64,000 bases of DNA, from assembly GCA_041390105.1 (NCBI GenBank), contig JAWKQO010000001.1, forward strand, positions 1,490,001 to 1,554,000, written 5' to 3'. The position numbers and the translations under genes are program-made. This document shows, piece by piece, positions 16,848 through 26,428 of the stretch. This DNA comes from Gemmatimonadota bacterium (GTDB lineage Bacteria; Gemmatimonadota; Gemmatimonadetes; Longimicrobiales; Gaopeijiaceae). The first letter of the stretch is position 1. Each line of letters opens with the position of its first letter. The notes beneath the pieces were generated by a model. The model was not told the DNA's origin and did not search any database. It saw only the letters and a list, made by a program, of their open reading frames with translations.

Positions 16848-19256
16848 ATGTCTTTGATTCCCTCTGCGTTGATCCTCGCCGCGGCCCTGCAGGCAGGCGG
16901 CCTGTCCGACGACTCCGAGCCTTCGGCGCCCACCCCCAAGGCTGAATCGACGGTGCCGGCTACCACGGTCAGTCACGACGGGTCGGCATTGCAGCTCGAC
17001 ATCCTGAACCCCTGGTTCGCCCAACCCGCCCTCCTCATCGACGGCCGCCTCGACGAGGCGGCCTGGGCGGAGGCCCCTCTCCTGCACGGGTTCACGCAAT
17101 TCGAGCCCCTGGAGGGGGTACCGGCCACGCAGCGGACGGAGGTCAGGGTCCTGGTCAGCGACGACGCCCTGTACCTGGCGGTCGAGGCCTGGGACCAGGA
17201 GGCGGGCGGAATCCGCGCCACTCTGGCCAAGCGGGACAGCTACGGCCGCTCCGACGACTATGTGCGCTTCGTGCTGGATACCTTCAACGACCAGCGGCGC
17301 GCCTTCGTCTTCCAGGTCAATCCCCTGGGGGTGCAGGGAGACGGACTCTGGCTGGAAGGAGGCAGGGGAGGCGGCGGAGGTGGCGCCCCGGTGGACTGGA
17401 ACCCCGACTTCGTCTGGGAGTCGGCCGGCCAGGTGCTCCCTGACCGGTATGTGGTCGAGCTGAGGATCCCCTTCAAGAGTCTGCGCTTCCCGGCAGACCC
17501 GCTGCAGGACTGGGGCTTCCAGGTGGTCCGCCGCATCCAGCGCAACGGGTATGAAGAGTCCTGGGCGCCGCTGACCAACGATCAGGCCAACCGCCTCGCC
17601 CAGTCGGGGCGTCTGGTGGGCCTCCGCGATCTGGACCCCGGGCTCTTCCTGGAGGTCAATCCCGTCGTGACCGCGAGCCGCTCGGGCGCGCTGGACGCGG
17701 AGGGCGCGGGGTTCCAGCCCGGACCGATCATCGGGGACTTCGGACTGAACGTCACCTACGGCCTCACGTCGAACCTCACGCTGGACGGAACCTACAACCC
17801 CGACTTCAGTCAGGTCGAAGCGGACGCCGGTCAGATCACGGTCAATGAGCGCTTCGCCGTGTTCCTGCCCGAAAAGCGCCCCTTCTTCCTCGAGGGCACG
17901 GACGTGTTCGCCATGCCCAAGCAACTCGTCTACACCCGTTCGATCGCGAATCCCGTGGGTGCAGCCAAGGTGTCCGGCAAAGTCGGGAACCTGAGCGTCG
18001 CCTATGTGGGAGCGGTGGATCAGGTGGGGAGTGACGGGAACGATCCGGTCGTGAATCTGGTGCGCCTGAAGCAGGACGTGGGAGCCAGCTCCACCGTGGG
18101 GCTGGCCTACACCGATCGCACCAGGCCCGGAGCGGACTTCAATCGCGTGGTCGGCGCGGATGGTCGGTTCGTGATGGGCGGCCGCTACACGCTGAATCTC
18201 CTGGCCGCGGCCAGCGCGGACGGCGCCGTCGACAACAACACCGACGTCGGATCCCTGCTGGTTGCACGCTTCGGTCGCTCGGGTCGCTCGTTCGGCTTCG
18301 ACGCAGGCGTCGAGGACGTGACCTCCGACTTTCGGGCAGGCAGCGGCTTCATCCGGCGCGTGGGGTACACGCAGCTGGACGCAGGAGCAGGGTACACCTG
18401 GCGGGGAAAGCGGGGCGCCCTGCTGGAAAGCCTGAGTCCCTCCATCGGGATGAGCGGCTTCTGGGATCGCGACGCCTTCTGGGCAGGCGGAGGCCCGGTC
18501 GAATCACAGATCGACCTCGGCGCCTTCGTTTCTCTGCGAGGCAACGTCGGTGCATTCCTCTCGGTGGCGCGCTCCAGCTTCGCCAATCCTGCAGCCGATT
18601 ACGAGGGGTTGTTCCTGACGGACGAGAGCGGAACTGCGGAGGCGCCCTTCGCGCCAGGGAGCTCACTCTTCCGGGGCCTCGATGCCGTGCGGGTACGCGG
18701 TTGGGTGAACTCGTGGGAGCGCGTCCGTCTCAACGGCGGCGCCTCCTGGAGCGAAACCCCCATCTTCGACCGAGCGCTGGGCCTGCCCGCAGACCGTGGG
18801 CAGAGCTGGAGCGGTGACCTGAACGTCGCGGTCTATCCCACCGCCTCACTCACGACCGAGGTGGGACTGCGACACGTCCGTCTGGTTCGGGACCGGGATG
18901 GCAGCGTCTACTCGACGGCCACCCTGCCACGCCTGCAGGCACGGTATCAATTCAGCCGCGCTCTCTTCCTGCGCGCCATCGCCGAGTACGCCAGCCAGGA
19001 ACGCGGGCCGGTGCGTGACCCGAGTAGCGGGCTGTCGCTCTCCTTCTGTGCCGACGGCGTGTGCTCCCTGCAGGACGGTTCGAGCGCCTACGATGTCTCG
19101 GTGGAGGCACTGCTCGGGTATGAACCCTCGCCCGGCACCGTGCTGTTCGCGGGGTATTCGCGTCAGATGCGCGACAGCCTGGGCTTCCGCTTCCGCGACC
19201 TGGCCACCCAAGCCGACGGCCTCTTCGTGAAGGTGAGCTACCGCCTGCGGATGTAG
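16848..19256 (+). CDS. DUF5916 protein: CBM9-like domain plus outer-membrane barrel
   Basis: 802 residues from ATG 16848, which opens directly with a signal peptide (MSLIPSALILAAALQAGG). A carbohydrate-binding family-9-like beta sandwich follows (about 60-270): LIDGRLDEAAWAEA, EVRVLVSDDALYLAVEAWD, VRFVLDTFNDQRRAFVF and FVWESAGQV. The rest is the DUF5916 barrel with the characteristic FSQVEADAGQITVNERFAVF and LPEKRPFFLEGTDVF. A Gly-run at the domain loop (GGRGGGGGG) is a local oddity. The family is common in Gemmatimonadota and Bacteroidota; its function is unproven, with glycan or protein binding at the cell surface suspected. A paralogue lies at 34581-36857. Confidence 0.88.
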   Translation: MSLIPSALILAAALQAGGLSDDSEPSAPTPKAESTVPATTVSHDGSALQLDILNPWFAQPALLIDGRLDEAAWAEAPLLHGFTQFEPLEGVPATQRTEVRVLVSDDALYLAVEAWDQEAGGIRATLAKRDSYGRSDDYVRFVLDTFNDQRRAFVFQVNPLGVQGDGLWLEGGRGGGGGGAPVDWNPDFVWESAGQVLPDRYVVELRIPFKSLRFPADPLQDWGFQVVRRIQRNGYEESWAPLTNDQANRLAQSGRLVGLRDLDPGLFLEVNPVVTASRSGALDAEGAGFQPGPIIGDFGLNVTYGLTSNLTLDGTYNPDFSQVEADAGQITVNERFAVFLPEKRPFFLEGTDVFAMPKQLVYTRSIANPVGAAKVSGKVGNLSVAYVGAVDQVGSDGNDPVVNLVRLKQDVGASSTVGLAYTDRTRPGADFNRVVGADGRFVMGGRYTLNLLAAASADGAVDNNTDVGSLLVARFGRSGRSFGFDAGVEDVTSDFRAGSGFIRRVGYTQLDAGAGYTWRGKRGALLESLSPSIGMSGFWDRDAFWAGGGPVESQIDLGAFVSLRGNVGAFLSVARSSFANPAADYEGLFLTDESGTAEAPFAPGSSLFRGLDAVRVRGWVNSWERVRLNGGASWSETPIFDRALGLPADRGQSWSGDLNVAVYPTASLTTEVGLRHVRLVRDRDGSVYSTATLPRLQARYQFSRALFLRAIAEYASQERGPVRDPSSGLSLSFCADGVCSLQDGSSAYDVSVEALLGYEPSPGTVLFAGYSRQMRDSLGFRFRDLATQADGLFVKVSYRLRM

Positions 19257-19331
19257 GGTCCGCCCTCAGGCGAACCGCCTCGGACGCTCGGCGCGGGGGC
19301 GGCCCTCCCTCCGGGGGCCGACCGACCCCGG

Positions 19332-19952
19332 TCAGCGCAGTGCCGGCAGGTGCCACTCCCCGAGCACTGCCCCCAACCGCATCGAGACCGTGGTGACGAT
19401 CCCGGCCGTGACCGGCCAGGGCTCGGGCACACCAGCCACCTGCAACACCAGAAAGACCCAGCTCCCGACAAAAGCGCAGGTGGCGTAGAGCGTAGTTCCC
19501 GAGCGGAACAGGCTGGGGATCTCGTTCGAGACGATGTCACCCAGGACGCCCCCGAAGGTCCCGGTGATGACCCCCAGCAGCGAGGCCACGAACAACGAGG
19601 TGCCGGCGGCCAGCGCATACCCGGCGCCCAGCGCGCTGAAAAGGCCGAGCCCGAGGGCGTCCGGGACGAACAGCCAGCGGATCAGCCGGCTCTCTTCTGG
19701 AAAACGCAGGACGGAGGCAAGCAGCGACAGCACGAAGATCAGCACCGGGTATTCGGGGCTTCCGATCCAGAAGAGGGGGGTACGGTCCAGGAAGAGGTCG
19801 CGGAGCGTTCCTCCTCCGAAGGCGATGATACAGGACACGGAGAAGACGCCGACGAAGTCCATCCCCTTTTTGCGTGCGAGCAGCACGCCGAACAACCCGG
19901 CGGACAGAACGGCCGCCAGCTCGATCAGATCGAAGAGGGACGCGGGAGTCAT
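19332..19952 (-). CDS. Trimeric intracellular cation channel (TRIC, UPF0126) family protein
   Basis: 206 residues with seven predicted membrane helices arranged as two three-helix repeats plus one. The repeats carry the family glycine motifs: CIIAFGGGTLRDLFLDR in the first and GVITGTFGGVLGDIVSNE in the second. Bacterial TRIC homologues (YadS/YicG group) form trimeric inner-membrane channels, probably for potassium; older annotation suggested glycine transport. The length is normal. It starts 14 bases after the stop of the M28 peptidase gene on the same strand and is therefore probably its operon partner, though no functional link is obvious. Confidence 0.93.
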   Translation of the reverse strand: MTPASLFDLIELAAVLSAGLFGVLLARKKGMDFVGVFSVSCIIAFGGGTLRDLFLDRTPLFWIGSPEYPVLIFVLSLLASVLRFPEESRLIRWLFVPDALGLGLFSALGAGYALAAGTSLFVASLLGVITGTFGGVLGDIVSNEIPSLFRSGTTLYATCAFVGSWVFLVLQVAGVPEPWPVTAGIVTTVSMRLGAVLGEWHLPALR

Positions 19953-19966
19953 GAGCGAAGCCGGGG

Positions 19967-22900
19967 TCAGGGAACGCCGGGAACGGGTTCCCGACTTCGC
20001 CCCGTGGTGTCACAGGGAACCCGCCACGTCGGGTCCGCGCGATACAGGTCGCCGGGCGGGCGGATCGAATCCGGCACGGGTCCCAGGATTCCGGGCCGCT
20101 CCGAGGTGAAATAGAGGGCCCCATCGACCGGGTGCAGGGCGGGCGCGAACTCGGCGAAGGGCGAGTTGATTCCATCCGGGAGGCGCCGGGGCGCCTCCCA
20201 GTCGCCGTCCGGCCCTCGACACGTGACGTAGAGGTCCGGCGCCGCTTCGGTAGGTCCCACCAGGCTGAGCAGGATGAACGAACCGTCCGGCGCGATCAGT
20301 GGGTTGCTGGCCTCCTCCAGTGATCCGAAGCGGAGTGCCACGGGCTCCGCCCAACCATCGCGCTCGGGATGCGTCTGGTAGACTCGGCGGGGACCGCTGC
20401 GCGTCGAACTGAAGACCACCGTTCCGTCGCGGGCCTGCGATACGAACACGTCGGCGGAGTCGGAGTTGAACGGCACTCCTGGATCGATGGGCGCGCTCCA
20501 ACCGGTAGCTGTCCGTTCCACGTACCAGGTGGAAAACGAAGACACGGAAGTGCCGGCGCGCGGTCGATCGGAGCTGAACCAGATCCGATCGCCATCCGGC
20601 GCGACGAACGGGTCGATGTCGCGTCCGTCCGCCGCGGCAAAGGGGACCGGCTCGGGGTCGCTCCAGGTCGAGCCCCTCAGCAGCGAGGCCAGCAGCGCAA
20701 AGCGCTGGCGGCGTGCATCGGTGCGATTGAAATAGAGCGTCCGTCCATCCGGGCTGAACGTCGTCGCGAACTCGGGATCGACCGTGGAGATCCGGTCGCG
20801 CGCGAACAGCTCGACCGCGACCTCGGGCTCGAGCGTGGGCGCGGGTCCTGCCGCGGGCGCCTGGGCCACTCCCCCGGTGCCCAGCGTGACGCCCCGGGTG
20901 GACAGGTCGATCTGAACGGGGGTGCGGATCAGCGCGCGGTCGCTGTACCGCGTGATGTCCGGAGCCAACTCGGGCGGCCGGGCGAAGGCCTGTGCGCCGA
21001 GCAACTCCTCCGGCCGCAGCAGCGTCTCGACCACGGTGAACAAAACGGGGCCACGAATGGACACCGGATCGAGATCGAGAACCACGGCGTCCGCTGCCGG
21101 CGTGCCCCAGTGATCCACGGTGGTCAGGCCGGGCATCCCCGAAAGCGGCTGGCCGTTGATCGCCAGGGGGCGCACGCCGCCCTCGGGGAATTGGAAGCGT
21201 AGGGCCTCGGCGCCCAGCGCCGAACGTACGCGCACCTGGATCGGCGCCGTCGCTCCACTCCGCGCAGAGTCCGTGACCAACGCCACTTCGATGGGCGCCG
21301 CGCCCACAGGCGGCGCTGGAGAGGTCGCGTACTGAAGTTGGGCGGGCAATACCGCCGGAAGTGCGCGGACCGTGTCGGGAACACCCCCCTTCTCCCGCTC
21401 CCAGATCAGATCGGCCCGTGCCGTAGCGTCCGCCGCGCGCGCGGCCGGGTCCATGGCCCAAACCGCCGAGCCGTCCCCGCGGTCCATGACGTAGAGCAGC
21501 GTCGACGGAAGCGGACGGTCCGGGCTGGGGCGAGCACGGGCCAGCCCCACGCCGATCAGCACAGCCGCCGCGACGATGGCGACGGTGGTACTCCACCAGC
21601 CGTTCGGCTCACGGGCCAGGTCCAACAACGGCCACAGCATGAGCGCAAAGAGGGCGATCAGTCCGCCGAGCGCCGCCGCGAGGCCAAAGCTCATGGCCAG
21701 CCACAGCAGCTCCACCAGGGGCACGCCAAAGGCCAGCACCGGAACCGACAACGCCAGCCACAGGATCCACCGTACCCAACCCGGACGCACACCGCGGCCG
21801 ACCCGCAGCGCCACGGCGGCCGCCAGCAACATGGCCAGGGCCGGCCACTGCAGGTTCATGGCACCCATGGGTGCCACGACACCCAGGGCCACGGCCGAAA
21901 GCATGGGGAGGATGGATGCGCCCAGGGCAAGCTCACCTACCGAAGCGAGGCGACGACCCACCGCCGTCAACACGAGAGTGAAGCCTGTCACCGCCAGAGC
22001 GAGCGCCAAGACGTACGGCCCTTCCGAGTGGAACATGCTCCCGTGCAGGTGCCCGGCTTCTGGATGGAAGCGGGGTAGCCACTGCAGGAGGGCCCAGCCG
22101 ATGGCGGCCGAACCCATGACGGCCAGCACGCTGAGGAGCGTCCCCAAGGCCACCCCGCCCATGCGCAGGCCCGCGCGTTGCCCGAGCAACCCCAAGGTGA
22201 CGAACAGGAGCAGGAGGGCCGCGCTCAAGACCCAGGACCAGACGGGGGCGTAGGTCAGCACGCCCACGAACGGAAGAGAGAAGTGGACGCGGTCCGGCGC
22301 GTCCAGAGCGCTCAGGTCGGCGTTCCCCAGGTGACGGAGCAGCGCCAGCGCCTGCACACCGTGATGCTGCAGCGTCGCGTGCGACAGATTCTCCGGTCGA
22401 TCGTATTCCTGGTGGTAGAGGTGCGCGCGTCCGATCGCCGCGAAGTTGAGCCCCTGCGTGCCGGCCTCGCGAAAGGGCGTGAAGTCGGTGTCGTTGGGGA
22501 GTCGCTTGTAGACCTCGAAGGAAAGCGAGTTGGTCGCGGGCGCCGGAGAGGCCGCCCGATACTGCTCCACGATCCAGCCGTTGTCGATGCCGGTCTCGAA
22601 CATCATCGCCGGCCCTCCCCCACCCCGCATCTCGAACGAAAGCGCGACCGCGACGTCCTGCATCCAGGGATGCTGGTTCACGAAAGCACGAGCACCGATC
22701 AAACCGAGCTCCTCCGCATCCGTGATGAGGAGGATCACGTCGTGTGCCAACGGCGGTCCGGTTCGGAGCGCCCGCACAGCCTCCAGCAGTGCCACCACGC
22801 CGGTGCCGTCGTCCCCGGCTCCATGGGAGACCTCGCGCCCGTCGTAGTGGGCCGTGGCCAGCACCGCGCCTGGCGCGCCGGTACCAGGCATCCGCGCGAC

Positions 22901-23596
22901 GATGTTGCGCACGGTGGCGGCGCGCGCCTGTGACCCGCGACCAATCACCTCCGTTGTGGTCTGCACCTCGGGATCGAGCCCCATCCCCCGCAACGTGGTG
23001 ACCAGGTACTCACGAACGGCGGCGTGCTCTGGTGAGCCCGGCGGATGGGCGGCGCGGGCGATGCGCTCCAGGTGCTGGAACGCGCGCTCCGACGAAAAGA
23101 CCGAATCGGGTGCGTCCGCCGCGACGGGTCCGGGGATGGAACGCGTCGAACTTGCCATCCAGGCCAGGCCCAGAAGCAGCAGGACGGTGAGCGGACCACG
23201 CAGCCGGGGCGACGGTGGCGTAGCCCCGGTCTCAGGAGGCGGCGGCGAAGCCGGTCCGGACGGACGAGCCTTCCCTGCCCTCGACGAGGCCGCGGCGCCC
23301 TCGCCCGACGAGGCGGAGCGGCGCTGCCAGAAGCGCCGCTTGGCTGCCTTCGGCGAAGACGGCGGCTCCGACGCGCGCGCGCGCGCAGGACCGCGGGGTG
23401 GCGCCGCAGGTTTCTTCTCGGGAGGGGCCGAGCCGGCCTTGGAGGGGGCCGCAGCCGAGTCACCCCCAGCGGCCCGGGGGCCTGCTGCCCCCGCCTCCTC
23501 TTTGGCCAACTCGTCTTCGAGCTCCTTCAGCTCCTCCGGGGAGATGCCCAGCTCCTCCCAGGAAGGGATCTCCGGCAACCCGTCGTCTTTGCTCAC
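19967..23596 (-). CDS. M28 family membrane metallopeptidase fused to a C-terminal PD40 propeller
   Basis: 1209 residues from GTG 23596 (AGGAG 10 bases upstream); the next upstream start, at 23659, adds an unlikely leader. Order: an acidic then Pro/Ala-rich cytoplasmic segment (about 1-130), one membrane helix, an M28 domain with metal-ligand regions AHYDGREVSHGAGDDGTGV, DAEELGLIGARAF and NDTDFTPFREAG, then about eight membrane helices (VLSAALLLLFVTLGLLG onward). This plan matches Fxna/ERMP1-like membrane aminopeptidases. The last roughly 300 residues are WD40-like PD40 repeats (FATTFSPDGRTLYFNRT, FVAPDGDRIWFSSDR, APDGSFILLSL, LYFTSERPG). The propeller is not a normal part of this peptidase type and looks like a fusion. 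It probably cleaves peptides on the periplasmic side. Confidence 0.88.
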   Translation of the reverse strand: MSKDDGLPEIPSWEELGISPEELKELEDELAKEEAGAAGPRAAGGDSAAAPSKAGSAPPEKKPAAPPRGPARARASEPPSSPKAAKRRFWQRRSASSGEGAAASSRAGKARPSGPASPPPPETGATPPSPRLRGPLTVLLLLGLAWMASSTRSIPGPVAADAPDSVFSSERAFQHLERIARAAHPPGSPEHAAVREYLVTTLRGMGLDPEVQTTTEVIGRGSQARAATVRNIVARMPGTGAPGAVLATAHYDGREVSHGAGDDGTGVVALLEAVRALRTGPPLAHDVILLITDAEELGLIGARAFVNQHPWMQDVAVALSFEMRGGGGPAMMFETGIDNGWIVEQYRAASPAPATNSLSFEVYKRLPNDTDFTPFREAGTQGLNFAAIGRAHLYHQEYDRPENLSHATLQHHGVQALALLRHLGNADLSALDAPDRVHFSLPFVGVLTYAPVWSWVLSAALLLLFVTLGLLGQRAGLRMGGVALGTLLSVLAVMGSAAIGWALLQWLPRFHPEAGHLHGSMFHSEGPYVLALALAVTGFTLVLTAVGRRLASVGELALGASILPMLSAVALGVVAPMGAMNLQWPALAMLLAAAVALRVGRGVRPGWVRWILWLALSVPVLAFGVPLVELLWLAMSFGLAAALGGLIALFALMLWPLLDLAREPNGWWSTTVAIVAAAVLIGVGLARARPSPDRPLPSTLLYVMDRGDGSAVWAMDPAARAADATARADLIWEREKGGVPDTVRALPAVLPAQLQYATSPAPPVGAAPIEVALVTDSARSGATAPIQVRVRSALGAEALRFQFPEGGVRPLAINGQPLSGMPGLTTVDHWGTPAADAVVLDLDPVSIRGPVLFTVVETLLRPEELLGAQAFARPPELAPDITRYSDRALIRTPVQIDLSTRGVTLGTGGVAQAPAAGPAPTLEPEVAVELFARDRISTVDPEFATTFSPDGRTLYFNRTDARRQRFALLASLLRGSTWSDPEPVPFAAADGRDIDPFVAPDGDRIWFSSDRPRAGTSVSSFSTWYVERTATGWSAPIDPGVPFNSDSADVFVSQARDGTVVFSSTRSGPRRVYQTHPERDGWAEPVALRFGSLEEASNPLIAPDGSFILLSLVGPTEAAPDLYVTCRGPDGDWEAPRRLPDGINSPFAEFAPALHPVDGALYFTSERPGILGPVPDSIRPPGDLYRADPTWRVPCDTTGRSREPVPGVP

Positions 23597-23766
23597 GCCC
23601 TTGAGGCTCCTCTGGTTCAGGCCCCGCCCGACGCCGCCACCCGGGGCGCGGGGTCCCACAAACTACGCAATTCCGGGCGCTCGGGTGTCCTGCTCTGGCC
23701 GGTCCCTGCGGGACGCTACGCCTCCATGGGACATGGAACTGATGATCGCCCGGCGGAGCCGTTCCC

Positions 23767-24069
23767 GTGGTTGAGGGCCTCCCCTCGCCCTGGACCTTCA
23801 CAGTGGCCGTGCTGGCCGTGTGGCGGCTGACGCACCTGCTTCACCTGGAGCACGGTCCCTGGGGTGTGTTCACACGACTACGGGCCGTGGTCGCGCGCCT
23901 GGGAATCGGTGAGGCCTTCGACTGCTTCTTCTGTCTGAGCCTCTGGGTGTCTTTGCCGGGCGCCTGGCTCTGGGGAGGGCCTTGGACGTCGCGCCTGTTC
24001 GTGTGGTTGGCGCTGTCGGCCGGCGCAATCCTGATCGAGACCCGCCTCCTGCGCGGGCCTCACGTTTGA
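23767..24069 (+). CDS. DUF1360-like small membrane protein
   Basis: 100 residues from GTG 23767, with GGAG 8 bases upstream. There are two or three hydrophobic segments (TFTVAVLAVWRLTHLL, then LWVSLPGAWLWG and RLFVWLALSAGAILI) and the conserved core FTRLRAVVARLGIGEAFDCFFCLSLWVS, quoted here in parts as FTRLRA and DCFFCLSLWV. The paired cysteines after an acidic residue are typical of DUF1360. The function of the family is unknown; members occur in bacteria and phages. A 76-residue gene follows 21 bases downstream in the same direction. It is divergent from the M28 gene. Confidence 0.75.
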   Translation: MVEGLPSPWTFTVAVLAVWRLTHLLHLEHGPWGVFTRLRAVVARLGIGEAFDCFFCLSLWVSLPGAWLWGGPWTSRLFVWLALSAGAILIETRLLRGPHV

Positions 24070-24090
24070 ATCTCAACGGAGCGAACAACG

Positions 24091-24321
24091 ATGTCTTGCT
24101 GCGGTGGACATAGGGCAAGCCCGCGGACGGAGACGCCGACCTCCATCCCGATCCGGCGCGAACACGTGCTCTACGAGTACCTGGGGACGGGGCCCCTGAC
24201 GTTGTACGGACCCATCACCGGCGCCCGCTACCACTTTGCCGGCGCGGGCGCCCGCGTGCTGGTCGACGGTCGCGATGCCGGCACCCTCGCCATGGTGGCT
24301 CACCTGAAACCGATCCGCTGA
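24091..24321 (+). CDS. Small Cys-rich-start protein paired with DUF1360
   Basis: 76 residues with a vicinal cysteine pair at the very start (MSCCGGHR). It continues as a compact beta-rich domain: VLYEYLGTGPLTLYGPITG, ARYHFAGAGARVLVDGRDA and a C-terminal LAMVAHLKP. I recall similar MSC(C)G-starting, VRGPVTGRxYxF-containing proteins near phage structural genes, but this is memory of a pattern, not a search result. Together with DUF1360 it forms a two-gene unit. No function can be assigned. It converges on the CocE gene with a 10-base gap. Confidence 0.6.
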   Translation: MSCCGGHRASPRTETPTSIPIRREHVLYEYLGTGPLTLYGPITGARYHFAGAGARVLVDGRDAGTLAMVAHLKPIR

Positions 24322-24331
24322 GGGCGGCGGA

Positions 24332-26317
24332 TCAGCGCAGCGAAGGCACGATGGGCAGCACGACGTGAGAGGGGCGCGCCGCGTCCAGGTACACCGTGTT
24401 GCGAGCCACCCGAGACCCCGTTGCCTGACCCTCGGGCTCTCCGGTATTGAAGTTCAGATCGAAGTGCGGATAGTTGGAGCTCGAAATGTCCAGACGGATC
24501 CGGTGCCCGGCGACGAACAGGTTCGAGGTGGGAAACGGCGCGATGCGGATCTCGTAGACGCGTGAAGGCTCCATCAGGGAGGGACTCTCCCACGAGTCCC
24601 GGTAGCGCGCCCGCAGGATCCCGTCCGTGATGTTCATCTCGAACCCCTCCGGGTAGTCCTCGTTCGGGGGATGGACGTCGACCAGCTTCATGGTGAAGTC
24701 GGTGTCCGGCGCATCCGAGCTGACCCAGAGCTTCACTTCGATGGGACCGGTGATCTCGACGTCCTCGCGGAGCGGGTCGGTCTGGAACACCAGCACGTCG
24801 GGGCGGTCGGCGAGGCGGGTGAAGGGGGGCTTCGCCCCGTAGACGGCGTCGCTCTCGCGCTGGTCGAACGCTCCCCCGTACATGATCGGCGCACCGGACG
24901 TGATGGTGCCTCCGATCGAGGGAACGGGATCCCGAGGATCATAGTGGTAGGACCGTGGCTCCATGTCCGACGCGGGCGCTTCCGTACGGAGGCCACCATC
25001 GCCGTGCAGGTAATAGCGCGTGAACGCCGTGTCGGGGAGCGGCCAATCGTCGGCGGTCTTCCAGCGGCCCCCGTGCTCCATGCGGCCCGCCGCGTTCTTG
25101 CGGCCGCTGCCTCCGCCCATGAGGAAGTAGCGCACCGTGGGCTCTTCGTCGACGCCGTTGGCCACGTCACGCAACCAGCGATCGAACCAGCGGCGTCGTA
25201 GCTCCCAGAAGTCGGCCGCCAGGTTGCCGTCCACCGTGGCGCCCGGTCCGAAGTCCACGTCCCCGGCGAAGGTCTCCGACCGATCTCCGTGCGTCCACGG
25301 ACCCATGATCAAGCGGATCGGTCCGCGCTTGCGCGCGCTCAGCCCGACGAAGTTGTCGGTCGCGGTGCGCGCGTAGGCATCGTACCACGAGCTCATGTGC
25401 ACCTGAGGGCAATCGGGCCACTGATCCCAGAACCCCTCGGCGTAGATGCCCGCCTGTTTCCAGTAGTCGTCGAAGTTGCCCTGCGTCCACTGTTCGAACA
25501 GGTAGTCCTCGTACTCCGGAATGCGCGCCACCGGCGAGTCCCCAGGGCTCCAGGGCATGCGCGCGAACCAGGCGCGGATGTCCTCTGCCTCGATCGCTGC
25601 CTTGAGAGCGGGGTCGGCCTGCACCGCGGGATCCCGTAGGCCGTTGCTGTAGGCCCAGGTGGCCTGCTTCAGCTCGAAGGCGCCCCCCTGTCGGATGCCT
25701 CCCTGGTAGCTGTTGGAGAAGGCACCCGAATCCACGAACATGGCGGCGACGCCAGGTGCGCCGGCGCTGGCCAGGGCACCCTGGGTGTGCGCGGCGTACG
25801 AGAGTCCCTTGGTACCGATGGATCCGTCGCACCAGGACTGCTCCAGGATCCACGCGCACGTGTCGTAGCCGTCGGGCGCATCGTCCAGGTACTTCACATA
25901 GGCTCCCTCCGACCCGTAGCGCCCGCGCACGTCCTGGTAGACGACCACATAGCCGAGGCGCACGAAGTAGTCGGCCACCTGCGCTCGAGACCAGGGATCG
26001 TCCACCGCGCCCGCCCGTACCTCGGAGCGGCTCGGCAGGTGTTTCCCGTAGGGCGTGCGTTCGAGCAGCACCGGGAAGCGACCCTCCACAGGCACCCCGT
26101 CGCGGGCCGGTCGGTGGATGTCGGTCGCCAGCCGGATGCCGTCGCGCATGGGCACCATGATGTCCAGCTCGCGGGCGGTCTCGTAGTCAGCGTCGGCGGC
26201 ATCCCCACCGGCGCGCGCGCAGGCGCCGGGCCCGAACAGCGCGAACCCGGCCCCCGCCAGACCCAGCCGGCGGTTGAATTCGCGTCGAGAGAAGGCGCCC
26301 GAAAGAGGGTCGCGCAT
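24332..26317 (-). CDS. CocE/NonD family alpha/beta hydrolase, Tat-exported
   Basis: 661 residues from ATG 26317 (GGAG 9 bases upstream); the frame stays open much further upstream but there runs antisense to the amidase. The N-terminus has a twin-arginine signal (FSRREFNRRLGLAGAGFALF) and a possible lipobox (GPGAC). The alpha/beta-hydrolase domain shows the oxyanion Tyr region LERTPYGKHLP (Y90), YVVVYQDVRGRYGSEG and the nucleophile elbow GTKGLSYAAHTQG (S173). The C-terminal jelly-roll of the PepX_C type begins near LVFQTDPLREDVEITG. Relatives hydrolyse esters or amides, including beta-lactam acyl groups and dipeptides. The start faces an exported amidase, which suggests related periplasmic substrates. 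Confidence 0.92.
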   Translation of the reverse strand: MRDPLSGAFSRREFNRRLGLAGAGFALFGPGACARAGGDAADADYETARELDIMVPMRDGIRLATDIHRPARDGVPVEGRFPVLLERTPYGKHLPSRSEVRAGAVDDPWSRAQVADYFVRLGYVVVYQDVRGRYGSEGAYVKYLDDAPDGYDTCAWILEQSWCDGSIGTKGLSYAAHTQGALASAGAPGVAAMFVDSGAFSNSYQGGIRQGGAFELKQATWAYSNGLRDPAVQADPALKAAIEAEDIRAWFARMPWSPGDSPVARIPEYEDYLFEQWTQGNFDDYWKQAGIYAEGFWDQWPDCPQVHMSSWYDAYARTATDNFVGLSARKRGPIRLIMGPWTHGDRSETFAGDVDFGPGATVDGNLAADFWELRRRWFDRWLRDVANGVDEEPTVRYFLMGGGSGRKNAAGRMEHGGRWKTADDWPLPDTAFTRYYLHGDGGLRTEAPASDMEPRSYHYDPRDPVPSIGGTITSGAPIMYGGAFDQRESDAVYGAKPPFTRLADRPDVLVFQTDPLREDVEITGPIEVKLWVSSDAPDTDFTMKLVDVHPPNEDYPEGFEMNITDGILRARYRDSWESPSLMEPSRVYEIRIAPFPTSNLFVAGHRIRLDISSSNYPHFDLNFNTGEPEGQATGSRVARNTVYLDAARPSHVVLPIVPSLR

Positions 26318-26428
26318 GGGCGAGGCTCCGTGTCCAGTGGGGTCGGGGCTGCGCGCCTCTCGTCCACGGGCACGCACGGGGCGTATTGTGCCGGGATTTC
26401 CTCGTTCCCGCACCTGGAGGTGGCACCG

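Noticed and set aside
19257..19331. Short stems between the DUF5916 and TRIC genes as a terminator
   Set aside because: Only 5-bp arms with imperfect loops; weaker than the hairpins listed.
23373..23392. Alternating GC run that might form a repeat or Z-DNA element
   Set aside because: It lies inside the Ala/Arg-rich N-terminus of the M28 gene and is explained by codon use there.
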